From an uncultured Microbacterium sp. (GTDB lineage Bacteria; Actinomycetota; Actinomycetes; Actinomycetales; Microbacteriaceae), in assembly GCF_947488465.1 (NCBI RefSeq), contig NZ_CANKZA010000005.1, forward strand, positions 35,762-99,761: DNA of 64,000 nt, written 5' to 3'. This document shows positions 35,682-44,632 of this stretch, piece after piece (position 1 is the stretch's first letter; each line of letters begins with the position of its first letter). The notes under the pieces were generated by a model. The model saw only the letters and a program-made list of their open reading frames with translations. It did no database searches and had not been told where the DNA came from. A program made the position numbers and the translations under genes.

Positions 35682-36872
35682 TCAGTCCAACAGCCCGGTG
35701 CGCCGCGGCGGGGGTGGGGATGCTTCCACGCGCGCAAGTTCGTCCTCCGCGCGTCGCACGTCTCGCTGGGCGAAGGGCATTCGCCACCACGATGTTTCGC
35801 CGCGAGCGATCTGCGCATCGCGCAGGCGCACCTGGGCGGCGGTGAGAAGCGCCGCATACTCCGCAGCGCGACGGTCTTCCTCGGTGAGTTCGACGAGCGG
35901 AACCTGCTCGTCCTTCGCGCGGACGGCGACCCAGGAGGCCGCGACGAGAATCACGATGCCGGCGAGACGGAACCACAACAGGAACCCGATGAAGACCGAG
36001 AAGGTCGCCAGCAAGGGGTTGGACGGCGTGTAGTACAGAAGCAGACCGGCGCCGAGCTGCAGGACGATCAGCGCCGCGCCGCCCATGAGGGCGCCCGGCC
36101 AGATCAGACGCCACTGCAGGGAGGTCCCGGTGAGGAACCGGATGAGCGCGGCCAACGCTGCGGTGTTGATCGCGAACCCGACGGCGATCGATGCCACCCG
36201 GCTGACGAGCGAAACCCAGCCCGAGGCACCCGCGAGTCCGAACAGTTCGAACAGCAACTCGACGGCGCCGCTGGAGACCCACGCCAGAACCGCGCCGATG
36301 ACAAGTGACACCCCGAACATCAGCGCGGCCAGCAGATCGCGCGCCTTCAGCAGCAGGTAGTTGCGGCGATCGAAGGAGAGGCCGAACGTGTCGCGCACCG
36401 CGCGGCGGGTGAAAGTGACGAAGCCGATTGCGGTCCAGACCGCGACCACGAAGGCCACGGCGCCGGTGATGGCGAGGACTCCTGTGGAGGAGTACGCGAT
36501 CGCCGCCACGTCTTCTGCGCGGATCAGGCCTGGGTGGTCGGCGCTGCCGATCAGACCGGGGATATAGGAATTGATGATCGCGATCAGCCCGGCGATGGCC
36601 TGTTCGCTGCCGCCCAGCCACACACCGACGACGGCGCCGCCGAAGTAGATGACCGCGAAGATCGCGAACAGCGACTGGTAGCTGATGGCCGCGGCGAGCA
36701 GGAAGCCGTTGTGCTGGAGGAAGTGCCGCCACACCCGGATGGGGAACCACGCCAGCGTCTTGCGGGTCAGCTCGGTGGCGCGCTCGATCGGCTCGTCCCA
36801 TCGCCCGCGTAACTCGGATTTCTCCCAGCGCGCGCGCCAGTCGGCATCCGACGTCTCGCCCCGCTCAGTCAC
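35682..36872 (-). CDS. YihY/BrkB family membrane protein
   Basis: A 396-residue protein with about six membrane segments between residues 45 and 330 (FLLAAAISYQSLFAIFAVIY, VLAITGAVAFVVAVWTAIGF, ALMFGVSLVIGAVLAWVSS and others). The family was once called ribonuclease BN but its function is not established. Both termini are charged and probably cytoplasmic. It sits 29 bases upstream of xthA and 24 bases after sdhB. Confidence 0.9.
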   Translation of the reverse strand: MTERGETSDADWRARWEKSELRGRWDEPIERATELTRKTLAWFPIRVWRHFLQHNGFLLAAAISYQSLFAIFAVIYFGGAVVGVWLGGSEQAIAGLIAIINSYIPGLIGSADHPGLIRAEDVAAIAYSSTGVLAITGAVAFVVAVWTAIGFVTFTRRAVRDTFGLSFDRRNYLLLKARDLLAALMFGVSLVIGAVLAWVSSGAVELLFELFGLAGASGWVSLVSRVASIAVGFAINTAALAALIRFLTGTSLQWRLIWPGALMGGAALIVLQLGAGLLLYYTPSNPLLATFSVFIGFLLWFRLAGIVILVAASWVAVRAKDEQVPLVELTEEDRRAAEYAALLTAAQVRLRDAQIARGETSWWRMPFAQRDVRRAEDELARVEASPPPPRRTGLLD

Positions 36873-36896
36873 GGGTACACACTATCGACCGGAGGC

Positions 36897-37655
36897 TCAG
36901 CGCCCCCGCAGGACCGCTTGCTTGACCTCGGCGATCGCCTTGGTCACCTCGATGCCGCGCGGGCACGCCTCGGTGCAGTTGAACGTCGTGCGGCAGCGCC
37001 AGACGCCTTCTTTGTCGTTGAGGATGTCGAGGCGCACATCTCCCGCGTCATCGCGCGAGTCGAAGATGAAGCGGTGAGCGTTGACGATCGCGGCCGGACC
37101 GAAGTACTGTCCGTCGGTCCAGAAGACGGGGCAGGACGACGTGCATGCCGCGCAGAGAATGCACTTGGTCGTGTCGTCGAAGACCTCGCGGTCGACGATC
37201 GATTGCACGCGCTCCTTGCCTGCTTCGGGCTTCGAGTTCGCGATGAGGAACGGCTGCACTTCGCGGTACGACGCGAAGAACGGCTCCATGTCGACGATGA
37301 GGTCTTTCTCGAGTGGCAGGCCCTTGATCGCCTCGACGTAGATCGGCTTCGAGATGTCGAGGTCCTTGATCAGCGTCTTGCAGGCGAGGCGATTGCGCCC
37401 GTTGATGCGCATGGCGTCGGATCCGCAGATACCGTGCGCGCACGAACGGCGGAACGACAGCGACCCGTCGACTTCCCATTTGATCTTGTGCAGAGCGTCG
37501 AGCACGCGATCGGTGGGGTAGAGCTCCACGTCGTAATCGACCCAGCGCGGCTCGTCGTCGACCTCCGGGTCGAAGCGACGCACGATGAAGGTGACCAGGT
37601 ACGACTGGATGCCGGAATCGGTGGTGACGGCGGCCTCTTCAGCGACGAGGGTCAT
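36897..37655 (-). CDS. sdhB: Succinate dehydrogenase iron-sulfur subunit
   Basis: A 252-residue electron-transfer subunit with the three expected clusters: [2Fe-2S] ligands in RRSCAHGICGSDAMRINGRN, [4Fe-4S] in CILCAACTSSCPVFW, and [3Fe-4S] in CRTTFNCTEACPRGIEVTKA. It passes electrons from SdhA to the membrane anchor. Its ATG overlaps the sdhA stop by one base. Last of the four sdh genes. Confidence 0.97.
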   Translation of the reverse strand: MTLVAEEAAVTTDSGIQSYLVTFIVRRFDPEVDDEPRWVDYDVELYPTDRVLDALHKIKWEVDGSLSFRRSCAHGICGSDAMRINGRNRLACKTLIKDLDISKPIYVEAIKGLPLEKDLIVDMEPFFASYREVQPFLIANSKPEAGKERVQSIVDREVFDDTTKCILCAACTSSCPVFWTDGQYFGPAAIVNAHRFIFDSRDDAGDVRLDILNDKEGVWRCRTTFNCTEACPRGIEVTKAIAEVKQAVLRGR

Positions 37656-39478
37656 CAGTACTTCCTCTCCATCGGCGGGTAGTTGAGCTCGCCCTTGTCG
37701 TTCTTGGTGAACACGACCGGTTTCCAGTCGAGGGTGATGTGGTCCTCGGGGTCCGGCGAGTGCGGATCTCCGGTGAGGTACGCCATCGTGTGTTGCATGT
37801 AGTTCTCGTCGTCGCGCGCTTCGTAGTCCTCGCGCATGTGGCCCCCGCGGCTCTCCTTGCGGTTGCGCGCGGCGTACGCGACGATCTCGGCGAGGTCGAG
37901 GAGGAACCCGAGCTCGACGGCCTCGAGCAGATCGGTGTTGAACCGCTTGCCCTTGTCGTCGACGTGGATGTTCTTGTACCGCTGGCGCAGATCGTGGATC
38001 GTGCCCATGACGTTGGTGAGGGTCTCTTCCGTGCGGAAGACCTGGGCGTTTGCGTCCATCTCTTCCTGCAGCTTCTTGCGGAGCACCGCGATCCGCTCGC
38101 CGCCGGGGTTGTTGCGGAGACCCTCGATGAGCTCGCGCACCTCCTTGGCGGGATCGTCGGGGAGCGGCACGAAGTCGGCCGTCTGCACGTATTCGACGGC
38201 CTTGCGTCCCGACCGCTTACCGAACACGTTGATGTCCAGCAGCGAGTTGGTGCCGAGGCGGTTCGCGCCGTGCACCGAGACGCACGCGCACTCGCCCGCA
38301 GCGTAGAGGCCCGGAACAACCCGATCGTTGTTCTGCAGCACCTCTCCGTCGGTGTTGGTCGGGATGCCCCCCATGGCATAGTGCGCGGTCGGCATGACCG
38401 GGACGGGCTCGGTCACCGGGTCGACACCGAGGTAGGTGCGGGCGAACTCCGTGATGTCGGGGAGCTTGGTCTCGAGGACCTCGGCGCCCAGGTGCGTGCA
38501 GTCGAGGTAGACGTAGTCCTTGTTGGGGCCGGCGCCGCGGCCTTCCAGGACCTCCTTGACCATGCATCGGGCGACGATGTCACGCGGCGCGAGGTCCTTG
38601 ATCGTGGGCGCATAGCGCTCCATGAACCGCTCGCCGGAGGCGTTGCGCAAGATCGCCCCTTCGCCGCGCGCCCCTTCGGTCAGCAGGATCCCGAGTCCGG
38701 CAAGACCGGTGGGATGGAACTGGAAGAACTCGATGTCCTCCAGCGGCAGTCCCTTGCGCCAGATGATCCCGACACCGTCGCCGGTGAGCGTGTGGGCGTT
38801 GGAGGTCGTCTTGTAGATCTTGCCGAAGCCGCCGGTCGCGAAGATGACGGCCTTGGAGTGGAAGACGTGCAAGTCGCCGGTGGCGAGTTCGTACGCGACG
38901 ACGCCGGCGATCTGGGTGTTGCCGTCGGCATCCTTCACCGTGATCAGGTCGAGCGCGTAGAACTCGTTGAAGAAGTTGATGCCGAGCTTGACGCAGTTCT
39001 GGAACAGCGTCTGCAGGATCATGTGGCCGGTGCGGTCGGCGGCGTAGCACGCCCGACGCACGGGGGTCTTTCCGTGGTCGGCGGTGTGTCCACCGAAGCG
39101 GCGCTGGTCGATCTTTCCCTCGGGCGTGCGGTTGAACGGCAGGCCCATGTTCTCGAGGTCGATGACGGCGTCGATGGCTTCCTTGGCCAGGATCTCCGCG
39201 GCATCCTGGTCGACGAGGTAGTCGCCCCCCTTGACGGTGTCGAAGGTGTGCCACTCCCACGAGTCTTCTTCGACGTTGGCGAGCGCCGCCGCCATGCCGC
39301 CCTGCGCCGCACCGGTGTGCGAGCGGGTGGGGTAGAGCTTCGTGATCACGGCGGTCTTCGCGCCGGGTCCGGCTTCGATGGCTGCGCGCATGCCGGCGCC
39401 GCCGGCACCCACGATGACGACGTCGAACTCGTGGTAGTACACGCCGTTCTTCAGGACAGCGTCGGGGTAAGTGCTCAC
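37655..39478 (-). CDS. sdhA: Succinate dehydrogenase flavoprotein subunit
   Basis: A 607-residue subunit oxidising succinate to fumarate. The FAD-binding start is [18 protein letters not shown] and the covalent-FAD His is in [15 protein letters not shown]. Substrate-site blocks include [20 protein letters not shown] and the C-terminal [17 protein letters not shown]. An atypical long C-terminal region is normal for the family. The gene follows sdhD by 47 bases. Confidence 0.97.
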   Translation of the reverse strand: MSTYPDAVLKNGVYYHEFDVVIVGAGGAGMRAAIEAGPGAKTAVITKLYPTRSHTGAAQGGMAAALANVEEDSWEWHTFDTVKGGDYLVDQDAAEILAKEAIDAVIDLENMGLPFNRTPEGKIDQRRFGGHTADHGKTPVRRACYAADRTGHMILQTLFQNCVKLGINFFNEFYALDLITVKDADGNTQIAGVVAYELATGDLHVFHSKAVIFATGGFGKIYKTTSNAHTLTGDGVGIIWRKGLPLEDIEFFQFHPTGLAGLGILLTEGARGEGAILRNASGERFMERYAPTIKDLAPRDIVARCMVKEVLEGRGAGPNKDYVYLDCTHLGAEVLETKLPDITEFARTYLGVDPVTEPVPVMPTAHYAMGGIPTNTDGEVLQNNDRVVPGLYAAGECACVSVHGANRLGTNSLLDINVFGKRSGRKAVEYVQTADFVPLPDDPAKEVRELIEGLRNNPGGERIAVLRKKLQEEMDANAQVFRTEETLTNVMGTIHDLRQRYKNIHVDDKGKRFNTDLLEAVELGFLLDLAEIVAYAARNRKESRGGHMREDYEARDDENYMQHTMAYLTGDPHSPDPEDHITLDWKPVVFTKNDKGELNYPPMERKY

Positions 39479-39525
39479 GTCAGGATGCCTCTTCGTCTAC
39501 TTTTCGTCTCGTCGCCGTGCCGGAC

Positions 39526-39987
39526 TCACAGAGCCTGGCAGGCCTCCCAGAACGCACTGTCTGTCGTCACGCCGTTGCAGGGGTCGAACGCGAACACCAC
39601 GAGTGTGCCGAGCACGATCAGCAGGCCTGCGGCCACGAAGATCGCCCACACGAGGGTCTTGCGCACCGTCTCGCCGGTCACGTAGTCGTTGACGATCGTG
39701 CGCATGCCGTTCGCGCCATGAATCAGCGCCAGCCACAGCATGAGGATGTCCCATACCTGCCAGAACGGGTTCGCGAGCTTGCCGGCGACGAAGCCCCAGT
39801 CGAGCGCGTTGATGCCGTCGCCCACCATCAGGTTCGAGAACAGATGGCCGAAGATGAGCACGACCAGCACGACGCCGGAGATGCGCATGTACAGCCAGCC
39901 CCATTTCTCGAGATTGGGACCCTTCTTGCGGATGTGCGGCTCGCGGCTCTGCGGGGAGCGAGGTGCGGCCAGGGTGTCTGCGGTCAT
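39526..39987 (-). CDS. sdhD: Succinate dehydrogenase membrane anchor subunit
   Basis: A 153-residue membrane subunit with three hydrophobic segments (ISGVVLVVLIFGHLFSNLM, ILMLWLALIHGANGMRTIV, WAIFVAAGLLIVLGTLVVFA). The histidines in FGHLF and ALIHGANG are candidate haem or quinone ligands. The stop of sdhC overlaps its start. Start 39987 gives the usual N terminus MTADTLAAPRSPQSREP. Confidence 0.92.
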   Translation of the reverse strand: MTADTLAAPRSPQSREPHIRKKGPNLEKWGWLYMRISGVVLVVLIFGHLFSNLMVGDGINALDWGFVAGKLANPFWQVWDILMLWLALIHGANGMRTIVNDYVTGETVRKTLVWAIFVAAGLLIVLGTLVVFAFDPCNGVTTDSAFWEACQAL

Positions 39988-40421
39988 CAGTGTCCCCCTC
40001 CGGTGTTCGAGAAGACGTTGATGAGGTGGCGCGGCACGAAGCCGGCGAGGGTGACGGCCCAGATCCCCAAAACACCCCACCACAGCTGGCGCTGGTAGCG
40101 CGTGGCCCAGGGCCACAGGTCGACGGCGATGATGCGCAGGCCGTTGTAGGCGTGGTAGGCGATCGCGGCGACGAGGGCGACCTCGCCGATACCCATGATG
40201 GGGTTCTTGTAGGTGCCGATCACCGCGTCGTATGCCTCGGGGGACACGCGGATGAGAGCGGTGTCGAGCACATGCACGAGGAGGAAGAAGAAGATGGCGA
40301 TGCCGGTGATGCGGTGCAGAACCCACGACCACATGCCCTCGCGGCCGCGGTAGAGCGTGCCGCGCGGGGTTTTGGACGTGGTTTCGGAAACCTCCGGCGT
40401 GACGCGTGCTGGTGCAGACAC
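39987..40421 (-). CDS. sdhC: Succinate dehydrogenase cytochrome b556 subunit
   Basis: A 144-residue membrane subunit starting the sdhCDAB operon. Signature SWVLHRITGIAIFFFLLVHV carries the conserved His-Arg and the candidate haem His. Two further membrane segments follow (GIGEVALVAAIAYHAYNGLR, WGVLGIWAVTLAGF). It overlaps sdhD by one base. The 210-base space upstream is shared with divergent manC. Confidence 0.93.
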   Translation of the reverse strand: MSAPARVTPEVSETTSKTPRGTLYRGREGMWSWVLHRITGIAIFFFLLVHVLDTALIRVSPEAYDAVIGTYKNPIMGIGEVALVAAIAYHAYNGLRIIAVDLWPWATRYQRQLWWGVLGIWAVTLAGFVPRHLINVFSNTGGGH

Positions 40422-40563
40422 TTCGTCCTCCCTGGGTGTGATGGGACACCTCGATACGGCGGGGGATGAAATCCCCGGGGCGTTTTCGACCCTCGGCGTC
40501 GCACACGGGCGCTGGTGTCATCCTATGCGCCGATGTCGACCGGGAGCGAGTGAGGTTCGCCTA

Positions 40564-40587
40564 AGTTATCTCGACGTCGAGATAACT
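40564..40587. promoter_or_regulatory. Perfect 24-bp palindrome between sdhC and manC
   Basis: AGTTATCTCGAC followed by its exact reverse complement GTCGAGATAACT. It ends 44 bases before the manC ATG and lies 143 bases upstream of sdhC, where a repressor or activator of either gene would bind. The TATCTCGA half site is of a form often bound by MarR-family dimers. The binding protein is unknown. Confidence 0.65.
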
Positions 40588-40631
40588 CCCGACTTCCGGG
40601 GGGAGTCGGGTGGGGCGGGTACTCTCGGAGC

Positions 40632-41747
40632 ATGGCCCACCCGATCAAGGACTTCTACGCTGTCATCCCCGCGGGAGGGGTGGGTTCGCGGCTGTGGCCG
40701 CTCTCGCGCGCCGATGCGCCGAAGTTCCTGCACGACCTCACCGGGTCGGGGCATTCGCTGCTGCGTGACACGTGGGACCGGCTGGCACCCCTGACCGGTC
40801 CGGATCGGATCGCCGTGGTCACCGGCCGCGCTCATCGCGCGGCGGTCGAAGCACAGTTGCCCGGCATCGCCGATCTGAACGTCATTTTGGAGTCCGAGCC
40901 GCGCGATTCGGCGGCGGCGATCGGGTTGGCCGCGGCGATCCTCCACCGCCGCGAACCGGATGTCATCATCGGCTCCTTCGCCGCTGACCACGTCATCCGC
41001 GGCACGCGCGTTTTCGAGTTCGCGGTGCGCGATGCCGTCGAAGTGGCACGCGAAGGTTACGTGTGCACGATCGGGATCACGCCGTCCGAGCCGGCAGTCG
41101 GATTCGGGTACATCAAGCGCGGGGGTGAGCTCATCGTCGACGGCGCGCGCGACGCCTCGCTGGTCGAGCGCTTCGTTGAGAAGCCCGACCTCGAAACGGC
41201 GAAGCAGTACGTCGCCGATCGCGACTACCTGTGGAACGCGGGCATGTTCATTTCGCGCGCCGATGTTCTGCTGGCCGAGATTGCGGCATCCAACCCCGAG
41301 CTGTACGCCGGACTCATCGCCCTCGCCGAGGCCTGGGACGATCGCGACCTGCGCGGACCCGCCGTCGACCGGATCTGGCCGACCTTGCCGAAGATCGCGA
41401 TCGACTACGTCGTGGCAGAACCTGCCGCCGAACGGGGGCGCCTCGCCGTCGTGCCGGGGCACTTCGACTGGGACGACGTCGGTGACTTCGCGAGCCTCGC
41501 CAAGCTCAACTCCGGGGGACGCAAAAACGACCTCGCGATCCTGGGGGAGAATGCCCGCATCCTCTCCGACGCCGCCAGTGGCATCGTGGTCAGCCACACG
41601 AACCGCGTGATCAGCCTGATCGGCGTGAAAGACATCGTGGTCGTCGACACTCCCGACGCCCTGCTGGTCACCACGAGCGAGCACGCGCAGCGCGTGAAAG
41701 GTGTCGTCGACGCGCTGAAACTGACGGGCCGCGGCGACGTCCTCTAA
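40632..41747 (+). CDS. manC: Mannose-1-phosphate guanylyltransferase
   Basis: A 371-residue nucleotidyltransferase making GDP-mannose from GTP and mannose-1-phosphate. The nucleotide motif is AGGVGSRLWPLSRADAPKFL, followed by ESEPRDSAAAIGLAAAI, the sugar-binding FVEKPDLETA, WNAGMFISRADV and DWDDVGDFASLAKL. No C-terminal isomerase domain is present, consistent with a single-function enzyme. GDP-mannose would supply lipomannan or other glycans. Divergent from the sdh operon. Confidence 0.94.
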   Translation: MAHPIKDFYAVIPAGGVGSRLWPLSRADAPKFLHDLTGSGHSLLRDTWDRLAPLTGPDRIAVVTGRAHRAAVEAQLPGIADLNVILESEPRDSAAAIGLAAAILHRREPDVIIGSFAADHVIRGTRVFEFAVRDAVEVAREGYVCTIGITPSEPAVGFGYIKRGGELIVDGARDASLVERFVEKPDLETAKQYVADRDYLWNAGMFISRADVLLAEIAASNPELYAGLIALAEAWDDRDLRGPAVDRIWPTLPKIAIDYVVAEPAAERGRLAVVPGHFDWDDVGDFASLAKLNSGGRKNDLAILGENARILSDAASGIVVSHTNRVISLIGVKDIVVVDTPDALLVTTSEHAQRVKGVVDALKLTGRGDVL

Positions 41748-41911
41748 CGACCGGCCCGATTGCGCAGGATGCCGCCCACATGACGGATTGATTGCGTCTT
41801 TGTAACCATTGGGCCCGGCGGGTGGGTGCAGGGTGCAAATCGGCGGTCACACTGGGTACCTTCGACAGGTGCGTCCGCGAAATCCGCGGTCATATCAATG
41901 TGGAGGCTGCA

Positions 41912-43030
41912 TTGACCATCTCGACCACCAAGAAGCTCGCCGGCATCACCGCCGCCGCGGGACTCATCTTCGCTCTCGCCGGTTGCGGCTCGGCGCCGGA
42001 GACCACCCCCACCAGCACCGGCGACGCCGGCGCTGTCGTGGATGGCTTCCTGCCCTGCCTGATCTCCGACGCCGGCGGCTGGAACGACAAGTCGTTCAAC
42101 GAGTCCGCGAAGAACGGCATGGACAAGGCTGCGGCCGAGTTGGATGTCGCCCCGCTCGAGTTCGAGTCGACCAACGACAACGACTACGCCCCCAACATGG
42201 AGACCGCGGTCGCCGAGGGCTGCACCCTGATCGTCGCCGTGGGCTTCAAGCTCGCCGCCGCGACCGTCGAGGCCGCGAACGCGAACCCCGACATCGACTT
42301 CGCGATCATCGACGACTACGCCGACACCGACTTCGACGGCACGACCGATGCTCCGAACATCAAGCCCCTCGTCTTCAACACGGCCGAGGCCGCGTACCTC
42401 GGCGGTTACGCCGCGGCCGCGTGGTCGGCTGAAGCGGGCGTGAACAAGGTCGGCACCTTCGGTGGCATGCAGATCCCGTCGGTCGCCGTGTTCATGGACG
42501 GCTACCAGCTCGGTGTCGAGAAGTACAACGAAGACAAGGGCGCCGCGGTCGAGGTCTTCGGCTGGGACGTCGCCACGCAGGAAGGTGCCTTCACCGGCGC
42601 CTTCGACGCGAACGACACCGCCAAGCAGACCGCACAGTCGGTGCTCGACCAGGGCATCGACGTCATCCTCCCCGTGGGTGGCCCGATCTACAAGAGCGCC
42701 GCGGCGGCCATCGCCGACAGCGGCAAGAGCACGCTGATGCTCGGCGTCGACAGCGACCTCGCCGTCGCCGACACGAGTGTCACCGACGTGACGCTGGTCT
42801 CGATCATGAAGGCGATCGACGTCGCCGTCTACGACGCGACCATCGCCGCTGCCGGTGGAGAGTTCGACCCGGCTCCGTACGTGGGCACGCTGGAGAACGA
42901 GGGCGTCAAGCTCTCGAGCTTCCACGACTTCGAGTCGCAGCTGCCCGATGGCCTGCTCGACGAGCTCGCCGCCCTGCAGGCGTCGATCATCGCCGGCGAC
43001 ATCACGGTGGAGTCCGACAACTCCCCGTAA
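41912..43030 (+). CDS. BMP family nucleoside-binding lipoprotein
   Basis: A 372-residue lipoprotein with signal KKLAGITAAAGLIFALAGCG, the lipobox Cys being at about residue 24. The PnrA/BmpA-type binding domain shows CLISDAGGWNDKSFNESAKN and AVGFKLAAATVEAANANPDI; family members bind purine or other nucleosides. TTG 41912 is chosen because GGAGG lies 5 bases upstream and the signal peptide starts there; longer frames lack a signal at the N terminus. It heads a nucleoside uptake and salvage cluster. Confidence 0.92.
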   Translation: MTISTTKKLAGITAAAGLIFALAGCGSAPETTPTSTGDAGAVVDGFLPCLISDAGGWNDKSFNESAKNGMDKAAAELDVAPLEFESTNDNDYAPNMETAVAEGCTLIVAVGFKLAAATVEAANANPDIDFAIIDDYADTDFDGTTDAPNIKPLVFNTAEAAYLGGYAAAAWSAEAGVNKVGTFGGMQIPSVAVFMDGYQLGVEKYNEDKGAAVEVFGWDVATQEGAFTGAFDANDTAKQTAQSVLDQGIDVILPVGGPIYKSAAAAIADSGKSTLMLGVDSDLAVADTSVTDVTLVSIMKAIDVAVYDATIAAAGGEFDPAPYVGTLENEGVKLSSFHDFESQLPDGLLDELAALQASIIAGDITVESDNSP

Positions 43031-43042
43031 GCAGCCTCGATG

Positions 43043-43076
43043 ACGGGGCCGAGAGGAGCAGTCCTCTCGGCCCCGT
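43043..43076 (+). terminator. Terminator or attenuator after the binding-protein gene
   Basis: ACGGGGCCGAGAGGA and its exact complement (43043-43057, 43062-43076) form a 15-bp stem with a 4-base loop, followed by TTTCG. It lies 12 bases after the lipoprotein stop and before the ATPase gene. Such hairpins usually keep binding-protein mRNA in excess over the other transporter genes. Confidence 0.85.
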
Positions 43077-43117
43077 TTCGCTGTGAGTAGACGTTCGTTC
43101 TCGATAGATTGGCCGGT

Positions 43118-44632
43118 ATGAAGCTCGAGCTCCGCGGGATCACGAAGAGGTTCGGCAGCCTCGTCGCCAACGACCACATCGATCTGCTCGTCCAGCCGGG
43201 GGAGATCCATGCTCTCCTCGGCGAAAACGGTGCCGGGAAGTCCACCCTGATGAACGTCCTCTACGGTCTGTACCGGGCCGACGAGGGCGAGATCGTGCTC
43301 GACGAGGTCGTCCAGCATTTCCGTGGCCCCGGCGACGCGATGACGGCCGGCATCGGGATGGTGCACCAGCACTTCATGCTCATCCCCGTCTTCACCGTGG
43401 CCGAGAACGTCATGCTCGGCCATGAGGAGACGAAGGGGCTCGGACGGCTCGACCTCGGCGCCGCACGCGCGCACGTGCGCGCCGTCGCCGACCGCTTCGG
43501 ATTTCAGATCGATCCCGATGCCCTCGTGGGCGACCTGCCGGTCGGTGTGCAGCAGCGCGTCGAGATCATCAAGGCGCTCTCCCGCGATGCGAAGGTGCTC
43601 GTCTTCGATGAGCCCACCGCGGTGCTCACGCCGCAGGAGACCGATGAGCTGATGGCCATCATGCGCCAGCTCCGGGACGAGGGAACCTCGATCGTCTTCA
43701 TCACCCACAAGCTCCGTGAGGTCCGCGAAGTCGCCGACCGCATCACGGTCATCCGTCTGGGTGCGGTCGTCGGTGAAGCCTCCCCCACCGCATCCAACGC
43801 GGAACTCGCCTCGCTCATGGTCGGACGCGCAGTGGAGCTGACGGTGCACAAGAACGCTCCCCAGGTGCGCGAGGGCGGTCTGCAGGTGCGCGATCTGCGC
43901 GTGCTGACCACCCGTGGCGCGATCGTCGTCGACGGCGTCACCTTCGACGTGCGTCCGGGCGAAGTCCTCGCCGTCGCCGGCGTGCAAGGCAACGGGCAGA
44001 CCGAGCTCGTCGAGGCCATCGTCGGTCTCGCCGCCCGTACGGAGGGATCGATCCGCCTCGACAGCGAAGAACTGGTCGGCAAGAGCGTGCGCGGCATCCT
44101 CGAATCCGGTGTGGGTTTCGTCCCGGAAGATCGCAAGGAAGACGGGCTCGTCGGGAACTTCTCCGTCGCGGAGAACCTGGTGCTCGACCGGTCGACCGAC
44201 TCGGAGTTCTCCCGGATGGGGACCATTCGACGGGCCGCGCTCGACGACTTCGCGCGCGCGCGGATCGAAGAGTACGACATCCGCACCCAGGGTCCGGAGA
44301 CGCCCGCCGGAACCCTGTCGGGCGGCAACCAGCAGAAGGTCGTCATCGCGCGAGAGATGAGCCGAGAGCTTCGCCTCCTGGTCGCCGCACAGCCGACGCG
44401 CGGTGTCGACGTCGGCTCGATCGAGTTCATCCACAAGCGCATCATCGAAACGCGGGATGCCGGCATCCCCGTCGTCGTCGTCTCGACCGAGCTCGACGAA
44501 GTCACCGCACTTGCCGACCGCATCGCGGTCATGTATCGCGGAAGGATCGTCGGCATCGTGCCGGGGGATACCCCCCGTGACATCCTCGGCCTCATGATGG
44601 CCGGCGCAACCGATCCGGAGGTAGCCGCATGA
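43118..44632 (+). CDS. Nucleoside ABC transporter ATP-binding protein (double ATPase)
   Basis: A 504-residue protein with two fused ATPase domains, the arrangement of YufO/NupA and RbsA-type importers. The first has Walker A GENGAGKSTLMN, signature VGVQQRVEIIKAL and Walker B VLVFDEPTAVL. The second, from about residue 250, keeps LSGGNQQKVVIAREM but has a degenerate Walker A (GVQGNGQTEL), as is normal. ATG 43118 is preferred to the TTG at 43109. It ends overlapping the first permease by four bases. Confidence 0.93.
   Translation: MKLELRGITKRFGSLVANDHIDLLVQPGEIHALLGENGAGKSTLMNVLYGLYRADEGEIVLDEVVQHFRGPGDAMTAGIGMVHQHFMLIPVFTVAENVMLGHEETKGLGRLDLGAARAHVRAVADRFGFQIDPDALVGDLPVGVQQRVEIIKALSRDAKVLVFDEPTAVLTPQETDELMAIMRQLRDEGTSIVFITHKLREVREVADRITVIRLGAVVGEASPTASNAELASLMVGRAVELTVHKNAPQVREGGLQVRDLRVLTTRGAIVVDGVTFDVRPGEVLAVAGVQGNGQTELVEAIVGLAARTEGSIRLDSEELVGKSVRGILESGVGFVPEDRKEDGLVGNFSVAENLVLDRSTDSEFSRMGTIRRAALDDFARARIEEYDIRTQGPETPAGTLSGGNQQKVVIAREMSRELRLLVAAQPTRGVDVGSIEFIHKRIIETRDAGIPVVVVSTELDEVTALADRIAVMYRGRIVGIVPGDTPRDILGLMMAGATDPEVAA

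Noticed and set aside
41744..44434. An 896-codon open frame on the minus strand opposite the BMP lipoprotein and ATPase genes
   Set aside because: Lies antisense to two well-supported genes, is full of acidic, basic and glycine repeats typical of shadow frames in GC-rich DNA, and matches no family.
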